The translations under genes were made by a program, and so were the position numbers. Below are positions 36,487 to 46,337 of a DNA stretch of 64,000 nt, piece after piece (position 1 is the stretch's first letter; each line of letters begins with the position of its first letter). The notes beneath the pieces were generated by a model. The model searched no databases, was not told where the DNA came from, and saw only the letters and a list, made by a program, of their open reading frames with translations. Source of the stretch: JAGNXB01 sp942490895 (lineage in GTDB: Bacteria; Bacteroidota; Bacteroidia; Chitinophagales; Saprospiraceae); the NCBI GenBank assembly GCA_942490895.1, contig CALNZC010000029.1:124001-188000 (forward strand). The letters are read 5' to 3'.

Positions 36487-36578
36487 GTGGTGTAAATCTG
36501 CAACCTCCTTTTCCCCTTATTATTCCCCCTACCTTGAGTGTAGGTCAATTTTCAATCTTGGTTGTTCCCGGTTTATCT

Positions 36579-39089
36579 ATGAGAGCTTTCATCCTGCTAT
36601 TCTTGCTTTCGGTTCTGGTCTATTTTTCCGCTTGCGAAGAAATATTGACCGAACAGCCAAAACAGATCGCAACGGAATCCGCTCGTTTTGTCGACCAAGC
36701 GAAGGAAGAAAGTCCTGTTCTACGTTTTCCCAATCCGGCAGGAAACAACTGTCTGAGTTGTCACCAGGGGATTGACCCCATTCGTGACCCCGCTTCAGGG
36801 ATGATGCAAGCGATTTACACCCTTGCAGAAAAAGCTGGCTTCCCGGATAACGATTGCATCATTTGTCATGGGGGAAACCCAACAGCAACAGATCAGAAGA
36901 AGGCCCACCAGGGGTCTATTCCCTATTTGTTAGCACATGAGGGCCCGGAAGAATTCTACCCGGATCCGGCTAGTGTGTGGATCAACCAGAAGACCTGTGG
37001 GATGTGCCATCAAGAGCAGGTCAGCACACAATTTACCTCGCTGATGTTCACGGAGGCGGGCAAGATCCAGGGGACTACCTGGGGATTTGGCGGCAAACAG
37101 GGTTACGAGCATAACGTGGCCAATGTGCCCGTAGAAGAAGTGGCTCTTCACGAACGGCTCGGATCGGATACATATAAAGCCTATATCGCCGAGCTCAAGA
37201 TTGCCGAACCGCAGGTATTCCCGAAGTCTATGACTGGCCTTCCAGACGCCCCCACTCTGGCAGAGGTCAAAGCGGATCCCTCCCTAGCTGTATATACCTA
37301 TTTGCGGACCGAATGCCAGCGGTGTCACACGGGTGTAAAAGGCAACAAAGCTCTGGGAGATTTTCGTGGCACTGGTTGTGGTTCCTGCCATATCCCTTAT
37401 TCCAATCGGGGATTATATGAGGGTGGTGATCCGACCATCGATCGGAAAGAGACGGGTAAAATGCTGGTTCACAGTATCCAGGGAACTCGTGATGCGAAGG
37501 TCAAGGTCCATGATCAAACCTATACAGGTGTGCCTACTAAAACCTGTACGGCCTGCCACAATCGTGGTCGCCGGATTGGTGTGTCCTACGAGGGATTAAT
37601 GGAAAGTTCATACTCTTCCCCCTTCATGAGTAATGGTGATGATCAGGCACCCATTCATAAGAAACAATACATCCACCTGAAACCTGATTTACACCTGAGC
37701 AAGGGTATGGTCTGCCAGGATTGCCACACGTCAGGTGACCTGCACAGTCTGGGTGATCTGGCAGGTGCCATCCAGGCAGCTGTGGAGATCGAATGCCAGG
37801 ATTGCCATGGCACACCGACTGCATATCCCTGGGAGTTACCCATCGGTTATGGGGATGAAGTGGTCGGGGAGGCACCCCGCAGCGGGAAGGGACGCGGTGT
37901 TGCCTCTGAAGTGGCAGAATACTTGAAAAAGGGACATGTTGATCCGGTTCATGACGGCTACCTGATCTCCAGTCGGGGGAATGCGATGCCTCACGTGGTC
38001 AAAGATGGCAATGAGGTGATCCTCCATTCTGCCGGCGGGAAGGACCTGCGATTACAACCCCTGAAAAAGCTGAATCAGGAAAACAAGCTTTCAAAAAAAG
38101 CCAGAGTAGCCATGTGCCAGGTCAACAAACACATGGAAAAAATGGAGTGTTATGCCTGTCATGCAACCTGGGCGCCACAGTGTTACGGCTGCCATATCAA
38201 GATCGACTATTCGGACCCACAGTTGCGAACAGACTGGGTAAAAGTGGCCCGGTCACCGGATAAGTATGGGCAGACAGTGGATGCCCTTTCGCCGGAAATG
38301 CAAAAGCTGGCGGGACAATTTGCTATTGCTGGACATACGGAAGAGCAGCGCAGCTATCTCCGCTGGGAAGACCCTCCCTTAGTGGTCAATGGGGAACACC
38401 GGATTTCACCGGCTATTCCGGGTTGCCAAACGACTGTGACGGTCATTGATGCGGATGGAAAAACACAGATCCTCAATCACATTTACAAGATACCAAATGT
38501 AGAGGGTGCTGGCGCAGAAGGGCAATTAGCCATTGATATCGCACCCGTTCAGCCCCATACCACACAAAAGGAAGCCCGCAGTTGTGAAAGTTGTCACACC
38601 AATCCGAAAAGTATGGGCTTTGGCATTAATGAGGGCAAGCTTTACGGTGATCCGTCTCTGGATGTAGTCATGGACCTGCTGACAGCGGATGGTAAACCCC
38701 TGGCTATTCAGATCGATACCCAGTTCAATGCCATTCCTAATCTACCCATGGACTGGAGTCGTTTTCTGGATGACAGTCTGCGTCAATTACAAACCGTCGG
38801 GCACCACTTCTCCGGGTCTCGCCCACTCAACAGAGATGAGCTCAGTCGACTGGACCGTCGCGGTGTCTGCCTGTCCTGTCATGAGGTTGTGCCGGACAAT
38901 GATATTGCTATTGACCTGCTGAGCCATGTGGCACAGTACGCCGATATCCCTATCGACAATGGGATACATGATGATATCCTCCACAAATCCATTCGAATCA
39001 GCGCCTGGGCGCAAGTCCTTCTCTTCTGCAGCCTTCTTCTCGCAGGAGGGTTTTTTTTAAGGCGAAGGTTCACGCACAAAAAGAACTAA
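36579..39089 (+). CDS. Twelve-haem c-type cytochrome, membrane-anchored
   Basis: ATG at 36579 precedes a lipoprotein-like signal (LLFLLSVLVYFSAC). The 836-residue protein has twelve CxxCH haem sites: CLSCH, CIICH, CGMCH, CQRCH, CGSCH, CTACH, CQDCH twice, CYACH, CYGCH, CESCH and a final CLSCH. The first is at residue 58 and the last near 764. A transmembrane helix (WAQVLLFCSLLLAGGFFL) and a basic tail end the protein, so it may be anchored at both ends. It resembles octahaem and multihaem reductases or electron conduits, but the family could not be named. No quinol oxidase or reductase partner is next to it. Confidence 0.9.
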   Translation: MRAFILLFLLSVLVYFSACEEILTEQPKQIATESARFVDQAKEESPVLRFPNPAGNNCLSCHQGIDPIRDPASGMMQAIYTLAEKAGFPDNDCIICHGGNPTATDQKKAHQGSIPYLLAHEGPEEFYPDPASVWINQKTCGMCHQEQVSTQFTSLMFTEAGKIQGTTWGFGGKQGYEHNVANVPVEEVALHERLGSDTYKAYIAELKIAEPQVFPKSMTGLPDAPTLAEVKADPSLAVYTYLRTECQRCHTGVKGNKALGDFRGTGCGSCHIPYSNRGLYEGGDPTIDRKETGKMLVHSIQGTRDAKVKVHDQTYTGVPTKTCTACHNRGRRIGVSYEGLMESSYSSPFMSNGDDQAPIHKKQYIHLKPDLHLSKGMVCQDCHTSGDLHSLGDLAGAIQAAVEIECQDCHGTPTAYPWELPIGYGDEVVGEAPRSGKGRGVASEVAEYLKKGHVDPVHDGYLISSRGNAMPHVVKDGNEVILHSAGGKDLRLQPLKKLNQENKLSKKARVAMCQVNKHMEKMECYACHATWAPQCYGCHIKIDYSDPQLRTDWVKVARSPDKYGQTVDALSPEMQKLAGQFAIAGHTEEQRSYLRWEDPPLVVNGEHRISPAIPGCQTTVTVIDADGKTQILNHIYKIPNVEGAGAEGQLAIDIAPVQPHTTQKEARSCESCHTNPKSMGFGINEGKLYGDPSLDVVMDLLTADGKPLAIQIDTQFNAIPNLPMDWSRFLDDSLRQLQTVGHHFSGSRPLNRDELSRLDRRGVCLSCHEVVPDNDIAIDLLSHVAQYADIPIDNGIHDDILHKSIRISAWAQVLLFCSLLLAGGFFLRRRFTHKKN

Positions 39090-39121
39090 CCCGGGCTTTC
39101 CATCATGATCCAACTTGCCGT

Positions 39122-39571
39122 ATGAAATACACTTGCTCTATTGAGATCAAAGGAAATCCCGAACAGATCGCTCAACTCTGGGCGAACGAAGATCATTTTG
39201 CTTCCTGGCAGGATGGATTTCAGTCAATCGAGCGGATTAAGGGCGATGGGATTACCAAGGGCAGCCGCTCAAGAATTATACTGAATCAGGGAGGCAGACC
39301 CATGGAACTGATCGAAACGATTATTGAAAGTGATCTACCAAAGGTGAAAACAGCTCTGTATGATCACATCCATATGTCGAATACACAGACCACTCGATTT
39401 GAATCTTTGCCGAACGGAAATACACGTTACATTTCCGAGGTCGAATACCTCCAATTTCACAGCTGGATCCCGAAACTGATGGCCTGGTTGATACCAGGGG
39501 TGTTTAAAAAGCAGAGTATGAAATGGATGAAGCAGTTCAAGAAATTTGCTGAAAGTCACAGCTCAAAATGA
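39122..39571 (+). CDS. SRPBCC-family protein
   Basis: The 149-residue cytosolic protein starts MKYTCSIEIKGNPEQIAQLW and contains FASWQDGFQSIERIKGDG, the helix-grip fold of SRPBCC (START-like) domains. It has RYISEVEYLQFHSWIPKLM and a basic C-terminal helix. Such proteins bind hydrophobic ligands. No signal peptide or active site was seen. It lies 32 bases after the cytochrome gene and may share its transcript. The following 340 bases (39572-39912) show no gene. Confidence 0.82.
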   Translation: MKYTCSIEIKGNPEQIAQLWANEDHFASWQDGFQSIERIKGDGITKGSRSRIILNQGGRPMELIETIIESDLPKVKTALYDHIHMSNTQTTRFESLPNGNTRYISEVEYLQFHSWIPKLMAWLIPGVFKKQSMKWMKQFKKFAESHSSK

Positions 39572-39912
39572 GGTGGTTCCAAACCAGGATTACCCCTGGT
39601 CGGAATCTGGTTTTCGCCAGTGTGCCGAAGTAGCCGCCTGTATTAAACCATCAAATTCTCTTCCTACCGAACAGGCACCTCCTCCCCCATCTGAACCTCA
39701 TGCACGGGCTCAATCAATGGCCAGCATTAGAACATAATACTGCTGTTCAATGCCATTGAAATATTATTTTCCATTTATTCGGTTATTTGCCTAACTTTCG
39801 TGTCATCTGTCACCTCCCCCGACATGTGTGACCCCGATATGCTTGATGGCGTCTGGAGGGATGGTTGGAGATCTGTCTCTATCCTTTATAAATCCTGCCA
39901 AAACCAACTGCC

Positions 39913-42900
39913 ATGAAAACGTCCTTGTTTGCCCTTATCCTGGTCTTTTTATTTCCTTTCAGTTCTTCATTTATTCATGCCCAGGGGTGTGAGACGATGG
40001 CGTTATCCTTTGAGCATTACGAACCCTGTAAGTTTCGAGCAAAGTATGCCATCACAGCCGATTGCTATTCATTCATAAATGTCATACTAAGTGAGGGTGA
40101 ATTCTATAGCTGGGATCCCAATCTAATAGAAGGATGGATCGTTGAGCAGATCGCACCAAATGAACTTTTGATCACCAACAGCAATGGTGTCCTTCCCAAT
40201 GGAAACAGTTGGTTTATGGACTTCAGCTATATCATTGCAGGGGGAGGAACGCCAAATCTGATCCTGCTCTCCGATAATACCTGCGTCATGGAAGGATGCG
40301 AAACTATTCTCGCTCTGGAGTCCTGCCCATCCAGTTGTATCAGTGGCATTGTGTACAGAGAATGTGAAGAAGATGCATATTTTGATCAGCCTGGTCTAGA
40401 GAATTGGGTTGTTCAGTTGCTGGATAATGCAGGGAATGTACAGGATGAGTTGTTATCCGGTATGGATGGCACTTACGAATTCTGTGATGTGAGTCCCGGT
40501 GAGTACACAGTCCGTCTTGAGGTGCCAAATTGGTGGACACCTAAAATTCCGGCAAGTGGAATGCTGGCCGTAACTGTTGACCCGGGTGTTAATCCTACAG
40601 CACAGTTTGGTGCATGTCCCGATTGCAGCTGTGACCTGGTCGATCTGGTCATTCAGCAGGAGGCCAGCTCCACGGACACGGCTTATTATTCGGTCAGTAT
40701 GTTCAGTGCGAGCTCCTTTTGTTTTGAAAGCCTGGACATCCAGATTTTGGAAGGCACTTTGCTCGGCTGGGACATCGATCTTCCCGGTTGGACCGTCGAA
40801 GAGACCATACCCGGTCAATTGCATATTGAGCCTTTCTACCCTTTTATTCAAGAAGGTTTACTAAAGGATCTGAGGGTCCGGGTTGTCAGTGCGGATACAG
40901 CTCATATCCAGGTGACGACCTGGATGGCAAAGAAAGATGGAAAGTGTGAGAGCGCGAAGAAGTTCCCAAGTCCACCAAAGAATGTGGATCTATCCTGTTG
41001 TCCAGGCGGCTTCATTGCCGGACCGGAACTGGTAGACAATTTTGATTTTGTGGCGATAACCCCTCCAGGCACAGACTACCTGTTCACTCCAGGGCCCCTA
41101 TCTTCTGGCGAAATCTATATTATGAATCAGGCCCAGGCTTATGCCTCCAATCCTGCCTGGATCTGCCCTGGATTATTTAATAGTGCTGATGCTTACCTGG
41201 CGGTTGATGGCTCAGTAAACAATAACCAATTTGCTTGGAAACAAACTTTTACAAACCTTTCACCAAACACTGAATACAGGTTTTGTGCCTGGGTAAACAA
41301 CCTCGTCAAACCAGGGAAGAACTTTGATCCCCCCATCATCGAATTGGTCATACAAGATGATATCACCCCATTCACTTCATGGACCAGCACACCATATTCC
41401 CTCCCAGAGAATCCTGATTATTGGATAAATCAGAGTTTGAATTGGACCTCTCCATCTACTCTCAGCTCATCGTATACCATCAAAATAAGATCTCTTGCAG
41501 GGGGGGCTACAGGCAATGATTTCGCCCTTGATAAGATCAGCTTTCGTTCCTGTACACCTGTCCCGGATACATGTGTCTGCAATGACCCCGCCATGATCCT
41601 CACCCAGAACGGGATCGATTATCCCCTGGCTTGTACCAAGGGGGCCCCTTCACTGGTGCTGCCGTGTCCCGTTGACGATGCGGTGATCTCCGGATTTTTC
41701 GGCTGTGAATCGATCAATGGTGGTCTATGCGATGAGACCGTAGTCAATTGGCAGGTGAACGGCCCTAATTTCTCCAATAGCGGAACAACGACCAACTTCC
41801 CCTCGGTTCAATTTGATGCGGCTGATATCAGCGCTCCCGGCACCTATCAATTGAATCTATCCACGCTATGTCCGGGTTCTACAGATTCCTGTTTGTGTAC
41901 GGCACAATGGATCCAGGAAGTTTGCGACACCTGCTATTGTGGCGGCTTTGACCATCTCTATCTGCGCGGACCACAGGGTGCTCCTAGTCAGGCCCTCATC
42001 TGTGGAGGCCCGGCGATCACCCTGGCCTGTCCAGATCCAGGGCAAGGCTTTACGATTACCGGCAATTTTGCCTGTGAAGGCGACAGCTGCCCTACCGAGC
42101 ATCTCATCGAATGGGGATTGACCCAGCCAGACGGCAATATCATCTCCATGAGTTTCTGGGATAATGACCCCCTGTTTGGGATCACGCTACTGCCCAATTA
42201 CTTCAATCAGTCCGGGGTATACACCCTGAATCTGACCGGGTATTGCGGTGATGATACCTGTCACTGCGAATTGACCTTTATCGTGGATTGTCCGAATCAA
42301 TGCCCTTGTGACATTGCTGATATTCTCGATCTACTTGACCATGTTGAGAAGGGATTTGCCGTCTCGTATTCCAATAAATCCTGCAATGCCTGCTTTTCTC
42401 CCCTGGCACTCTCAAAATGCGAGCAGGTTGACTGGTATCTGAACACCACTTCTGGGATTCCGATCGGAACGACCTGGGGTAATCAGACATACTGCCATCT
42501 TTTCCCGAGCTCAGGAACTTATACGGTGATCATGCAGGTCACCCGATTGAAGCCGGATGGTAGCCTGTGCGAATCCTTTACCAAATCGCAATCGGTTACC
42601 GTTTCCTGTATCACCTGGCCGGATTGTGTTACATCTACGCTGAAGAATCCGAGTTTCAACGAGAACGGGATTGCCGGAGATATTGCCCCGGGAGGCATGG
42701 GCTCTGCACCGGGTTGGACTGCAGCTGAGGGTCATCCAACTCTGCTGGAAGGGCAACCCATAGGCAATCAGGATGGCTGGACGATGCATCTTACAGGTAA
42801 CTATGAAGTATCGGATATCCTGATTTCTGAGGAGGTATACTGTTTATCAAAATCGGATAATGGTGTCCTCACATTTCGATTTATCACGGATCCCATTCCA

Positions 42901-43524
42901 GGGGCGGACATTAAAGTGGGTAGAAAACCCCCGGGAGGGAATATAACCGTGGACCTTGTCCAGGCAGATCAGGCCCAACCGCCGTATCCCTGTGAAACCC
43001 AGAAGGAGGGATGCAACCGAATCGCCGAGTTGGAAGATATTCTTCCTGTGGAGCCAGGTGATTGGCAGGATATTCAAGTCCCGTATGACCTCAGTGATTG
43101 GGCAGCTACCGATTCCTGTGGCGATGGAAATGGTGGCATTCCTGTTCGTCTGGCTGTTTATGTCTGGAACTATCTCAGTGCAGATCAGTGTGCATGCCCG
43201 ACCTCCCATTCGATGCAGCTGGATAATATTTGTTTCGATGCAGCTCTGGTCAGTACGGACCAACCACCAGGCATAGATCATGCTCTGGTGATCTATCCCA
43301 ATCCGACCAGCGGTCTGCTGCAGGTTGTTTTACCGACAGCTTTGCAGGAAGAAACCCAGCTTGAAGTCTACGATTTGACGGGCCGCAATCTGATCCACCA
43401 CGTTGTCCCATTTGGAGAAAAAGCCACTCAACTGGATCTGACATCCCTGCCCATCGGGTTGTATTTCCTCCGCTGGACGGATGGCGTCCAAACATTGGCC
43501 CGACAGCGCGTCGTCAAAGAATAA
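39913..43524 (+). CDS. Large cysteine-rich secreted protein with SdrD-B-like and T9SS domains
   Basis: The 1203-residue product has a signal peptide (LFALILVFLFPFSSSFIHAQ). An SdrD-B/CNA-B-like domain lies at ~140-220 (SGIVYRECEEDAYFDQPGLE; GTYEFCDVSPGEYTVRLEVP). A jelly-roll-like domain (~375-550) includes NLSPNTEYRFCAWVNN and ALDKISFRSC. Two Cys-rich domains around 550-700 share CVCNDP/CYCGG starts and the ITGNFACEG / ISGFFGCES motif. A second ligand-binding-like domain lies at ~890-1115. The T9SS CTD ends the protein (IYPNPTSGLLQVVL, YDLTGRNLIHH, LPIGLYFLRW). A surface adhesin or glycan-binding role is inference. It ends at a terminator. Confidence 0.85.
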   Translation: MKTSLFALILVFLFPFSSSFIHAQGCETMALSFEHYEPCKFRAKYAITADCYSFINVILSEGEFYSWDPNLIEGWIVEQIAPNELLITNSNGVLPNGNSWFMDFSYIIAGGGTPNLILLSDNTCVMEGCETILALESCPSSCISGIVYRECEEDAYFDQPGLENWVVQLLDNAGNVQDELLSGMDGTYEFCDVSPGEYTVRLEVPNWWTPKIPASGMLAVTVDPGVNPTAQFGACPDCSCDLVDLVIQQEASSTDTAYYSVSMFSASSFCFESLDIQILEGTLLGWDIDLPGWTVEETIPGQLHIEPFYPFIQEGLLKDLRVRVVSADTAHIQVTTWMAKKDGKCESAKKFPSPPKNVDLSCCPGGFIAGPELVDNFDFVAITPPGTDYLFTPGPLSSGEIYIMNQAQAYASNPAWICPGLFNSADAYLAVDGSVNNNQFAWKQTFTNLSPNTEYRFCAWVNNLVKPGKNFDPPIIELVIQDDITPFTSWTSTPYSLPENPDYWINQSLNWTSPSTLSSSYTIKIRSLAGGATGNDFALDKISFRSCTPVPDTCVCNDPAMILTQNGIDYPLACTKGAPSLVLPCPVDDAVISGFFGCESINGGLCDETVVNWQVNGPNFSNSGTTTNFPSVQFDAADISAPGTYQLNLSTLCPGSTDSCLCTAQWIQEVCDTCYCGGFDHLYLRGPQGAPSQALICGGPAITLACPDPGQGFTITGNFACEGDSCPTEHLIEWGLTQPDGNIISMSFWDNDPLFGITLLPNYFNQSGVYTLNLTGYCGDDTCHCELTFIVDCPNQCPCDIADILDLLDHVEKGFAVSYSNKSCNACFSPLALSKCEQVDWYLNTTSGIPIGTTWGNQTYCHLFPSSGTYTVIMQVTRLKPDGSLCESFTKSQSVTVSCITWPDCVTSTLKNPSFNENGIAGDIAPGGMGSAPGWTAAEGHPTLLEGQPIGNQDGWTMHLTGNYEVSDILISEEVYCLSKSDNGVLTFRFITDPIPGADIKVGRKPPGGNITVDLVQADQAQPPYPCETQKEGCNRIAELEDILPVEPGDWQDIQVPYDLSDWAATDSCGDGNGGIPVRLAVYVWNYLSADQCACPTSHSMQLDNICFDAALVSTDQPPGIDHALVIYPNPTSGLLQVVLPTALQEETQLEVYDLTGRNLIHHVVPFGEKATQLDLTSLPIGLYFLRWTDGVQTLARQRVVKE

Positions 43525-43550
43525 CAGGAAGCGCACAAAACCTATTAGCA

Positions 43551-43586
43551 CAAAAACCCTCGGTGTTTGCCGGGGGTTTTGCTTTT
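43551..43586 (+). terminator. Terminator after 39913-43524
   Basis: Stem aaaaccctcgg / ccgggggtttt with a short loop, followed by gctttt, about 30 bases after the stop. Confidence 0.75.
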
Positions 43587-43729
43587 CACTGGCGATCATC
43601 CAATCCAGGTTGGCCAGGAATAGTGAGGATCGATGACTAAAGAGGCTTCACAAAACCTCATAAGCTCCTTCTCTCTTCCTTGGTCATCCGCTCCAGAGTT
43701 GCGACCTTCCCCCTCTGAAACCAAAGGCC

Positions 43730-45052
43730 ATGTTCCGCAACCTCCTCACCTTTATCGACCTGCGCAACGAAGTCGAAGATTATGAGATCATCCACGAGGA
43801 GATCGAAAAAGGCGTGGTCTTCAGAGGCACCAATCTGTGGATTCTCGCTTTTGCCATCGTGGTGGCATCTGTGGGACTGAACATGAATTCCACGGCGGTG
43901 GTCATTGGTGCGATGTTGATTTCACCCCTGATGGGTCCTATCAACGGTCTGGGATACAGTATCGCCACTTACAATTTCAGGCTCTTTCGCACTTCTGTGA
44001 AAAACTTCGGTTTCGCAGTCCTGGCCAGTATCCTGGCCTCCACCTTGTATTTTGCGATCTCCCCGGTGGCCACCGCTCACAGTGAACTCCTCTCCAGAAC
44101 CAGTCCTACTATTTATGATGTGTTGATCGGTTTGTTCGGAGGATTGGCCGGCATTGTGGCCATCAGCAGTAAAATGAAAGGAAACGTCATCCCGGGAGTA
44201 GCTATCGCCACCGCCTTGATGCCCCCTTTATGTACAGCGGGATACGGCTTAGGAACTGGCCAGTTTGAATTCTTCTTCGGGGCGTTTTATCTCTTTACAA
44301 TTAATTCAGTTTTCATTGCCCTGGCGGCCCTGATGGTATCAAGGTTTCTACGGTTTCCCATCCGCAGTATCGTCGACCCTGCCCAAAAACACAAAGTTCA
44401 ACGAGGGGTCATGATCATCATCCTCATCACCATCCTGCCCAGTATTTATTTTGGCCATCAGCTTGTCGAAAACGAAAAATTTGGACAGAATGCAGATATG
44501 TTCATCAAAAATGCTACAGTCTTTGAAGGGGCCTATCTGATTCGCCATGACGTGGATAAGAACCAGCGAAAGGTCAGTTTGATCTATGGTGGAAAGACGC
44601 TCTCTGACAGTCTGAAACAAGTCATCAAAAAGAAGGGTGAAATCTTCGATATCAAACACGAAAGTATTACTATCGAACAGGGTTTTGCCTTGGATGAAAG
44701 CACATCCAATGAGGCCGAAATCCTGCGGAATCAGATCAATGCCATGCAGAATGTGCTTCGACAAGCAGAGATGCGGGAGGACAGCCTACGCAATGCACCC
44801 TTATTTGGTCGTCAGCTCTATGATGAGATCCATCCTCTTTACCCGGACATTCTCTCCTGCACTTATTCAGAAACTATGTTGTTCACTGATGGGAGTAGTG
44901 ATATCCACCCGGTCAGCCAGGTCGTGTTCCGGATCACACCTGCCTCTCTGAACCTGGACACCCGTCAAAAAATAATGGACTGGATTCGGGCCCGCTGTGG
45001 GCGTGACAACACTGAAGTCATCTTTACTGAATCCCCCTTCATGGAAGAATAG
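43730..45052 (+). CDS. DUF389 membrane protein
   Basis: The 440-residue inner-membrane protein has about six helices in residues ~38-245. The block VASVGLNMNSTAVVIGAMLI followed by SPLMGPINGLGYSIATYN is the signature of DUF389 (TIGR00341-type). GNVIPGVAIATALMPPLCTA is the second conserved block. The C-terminal ~190 residues are soluble, with a coiled-coil stretch at ~330-360 and a small alpha/beta end. Function is not established. An inverted repeat tcccgaacagctcggga follows the stop codon, without a T tract. Confidence 0.9.
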   Translation: MFRNLLTFIDLRNEVEDYEIIHEEIEKGVVFRGTNLWILAFAIVVASVGLNMNSTAVVIGAMLISPLMGPINGLGYSIATYNFRLFRTSVKNFGFAVLASILASTLYFAISPVATAHSELLSRTSPTIYDVLIGLFGGLAGIVAISSKMKGNVIPGVAIATALMPPLCTAGYGLGTGQFEFFFGAFYLFTINSVFIALAALMVSRFLRFPIRSIVDPAQKHKVQRGVMIIILITILPSIYFGHQLVENEKFGQNADMFIKNATVFEGAYLIRHDVDKNQRKVSLIYGGKTLSDSLKQVIKKKGEIFDIKHESITIEQGFALDESTSNEAEILRNQINAMQNVLRQAEMREDSLRNAPLFGRQLYDEIHPLYPDILSCTYSETMLFTDGSSDIHPVSQVVFRITPASLNLDTRQKIMDWIRARCGRDNTEVIFTESPFMEE

Positions 45053-45083
45053 TCCCGAACAGCTCGGGAATGATCTGTTCATC

Positions 45084-45091
45084 CTACCTTT
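45084..45091 (+). promoter_or_regulatory. TACCTTTA -7-like box upstream of queD
   Basis: One mismatch from TAnnTTTG, ending six bases before the queD ATG. It would give a very short leader. Confidence 0.3.
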
Positions 45092-45096
45092 ACATC

Positions 45097-45453
45097 ATGG
45101 AGATCTTCAAGCAATTTTCGTTCGATTCTGCCCACTTTCTGCCCAATGTCCATGACGGACACAAGTGCAAGGCCATCCATGGGCATACCTATCGTATGGT
45201 TGTCTATATCGAGGGCGAGCTGGATCCTCACCTCGGGTGGGTGATGGATTTTGCCGACCTGAAGCAGGTGGTTGATCCCATTGTGAAACGAATCGATCAT
45301 CATCTGATGAATGAGATTCCCGGCCTGGAAAACCCCACCTGTGAGCGCATCGCCATCTGGTTTTGGGATCAGATCAAACCGCATGTCCCGTTAATGTCCC
45401 GTATTGAACTCCATGAGACACCTACTTCGGGTGCGGTGTATTGCGGGGAGTGA
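45097..45453 (+). CDS. queD: 6-carboxy-5,6,7,8-tetrahydropterin synthase
   Basis: ATG at 45097 gives a 118-residue QueD of normal length. Zinc ligands H13 (DSAHFLP), H28 and H30 (IHGHTY) and catalytic C24 (CKAIHGH) are all present, as are MDFADLK, RIDHHLMNEI and the closing ELHETPTSGAVY. It converts 7,8-dihydroneopterin triphosphate to carboxytetrahydropterin, an early step of queuosine (7-deazaguanine) synthesis. No queC, queE or queF is in the window. It lies 44 bases after the DUF389 gene. Confidence 0.95.
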   Translation: MEIFKQFSFDSAHFLPNVHDGHKCKAIHGHTYRMVVYIEGELDPHLGWVMDFADLKQVVDPIVKRIDHHLMNEIPGLENPTCERIAIWFWDQIKPHVPLMSRIELHETPTSGAVYCGE

Positions 45454-45464
45454 ATATTCCTGCC

Positions 45465-46115
45465 TGCTTGCCGGGGCATGGTTCCTTCGTTCCTGATTCC
45501 TGATTCCTCGATTTCTCATTCCTCGGTTGTCCTTGCCTGATTCGTATTGACCGTTTTGAACGATTGGAGAATTATGCGGTTAAAGCCAATTCTGCCTACA
45601 TGTTCACCTCTGGCTGACCTCCTCAGGCGGTTAAAAAGCCAGAGGCTATTGACCCAACGGTAGACCTTCAGTTGCATACATCTGCTCGCCTCATGTTTCC
45701 CTTTCACTGAAGCCCGCAGAAAAATAATTCAAGCGCTTCAGGTTTCCGGTTGAACTCCTGGTTTGGAATGTGGCCTAGAACGCCTGCCCCTTGAGTATGC
45801 ACCTCGAAACTTCGGGGTTTCTCTGCATGTTGAACCCAAATGAACAGACCCAACAGAACATGGGGTATAAATCGGTGATCATCGGACGGAGGAGTCTTTT
45901 AATACCCTTAAAAATTAAAATCAATCCTTTCCATAACCGGTAACAACCCAGGATATTTAAACCGTTGGCAGCTGTTGATTCCAACATAAAATACTGCTCA
46001 GATCAACCGGAATACGTCAATAGCCCGGGGTTTTAACCCCGGGAAATCAGGCGTGGGTGTATTTGTTTTGGCGATATTTTTGCCCTGCAAAAATGGTGAC
46101 AAAACATCCCAACGA
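45465..46115. repeat. Second gene-free repeat nest
   Basis: The 885 bases between queD and the acyltransferase hold no credible gene. About 45477-45530 carries gttcctgattcctgattcct and variants, and 45765-45842 is a diverged copy of the atgtggccc...gaaacttcggggt...gttgaaccc segment of the 10.7-11.2 kb nest. The double hairpin of copy 2 follows at 46018. Open frames here are repeat-derived. Confidence 0.75.
46018..46115. repeat. Double-hairpin REP-like element, copy 2
   Basis: tagcccggggttttaacccc followed by ggg, then gttttggcgatatttttgcc, ctgcaaaaatggtgacaaaa and catcccaacgat. It matches 11364-11463 in order, spacing and orientation. Confidence 0.75.
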
Positions 46116-46337
46116 TAGAACGTTGAGCATGAGAAAAACAGGTTCCTGCGTTTCAGCAAAATGGTGAATTCCTGGTTCATGTATTCGTTACTGCTGGTTA
46201 TCAATATGTCAATGCCTGAGCCGTATTGAACATCCAACAAGAGGCCCCTTCTGCCCAGGCGACATTCCTGGCACCAGGAGTGCAAAATCTGTCCCCCTTA
46301 TATTTTGTACTTTTAATATACCCACCCAAACCCGCTT

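Noticed and set aside
45053..45070. Inverted repeat tcccga-acagc-tcggga after DUF389 as a terminator
   Set aside because: It has no T tract and a short stem, so it was only mentioned with the gene.
45516..46285. Small open frames between queD and the acyltransferase
   Set aside because: They fall in diverged repeat DNA and have no gene-like composition or family motif.
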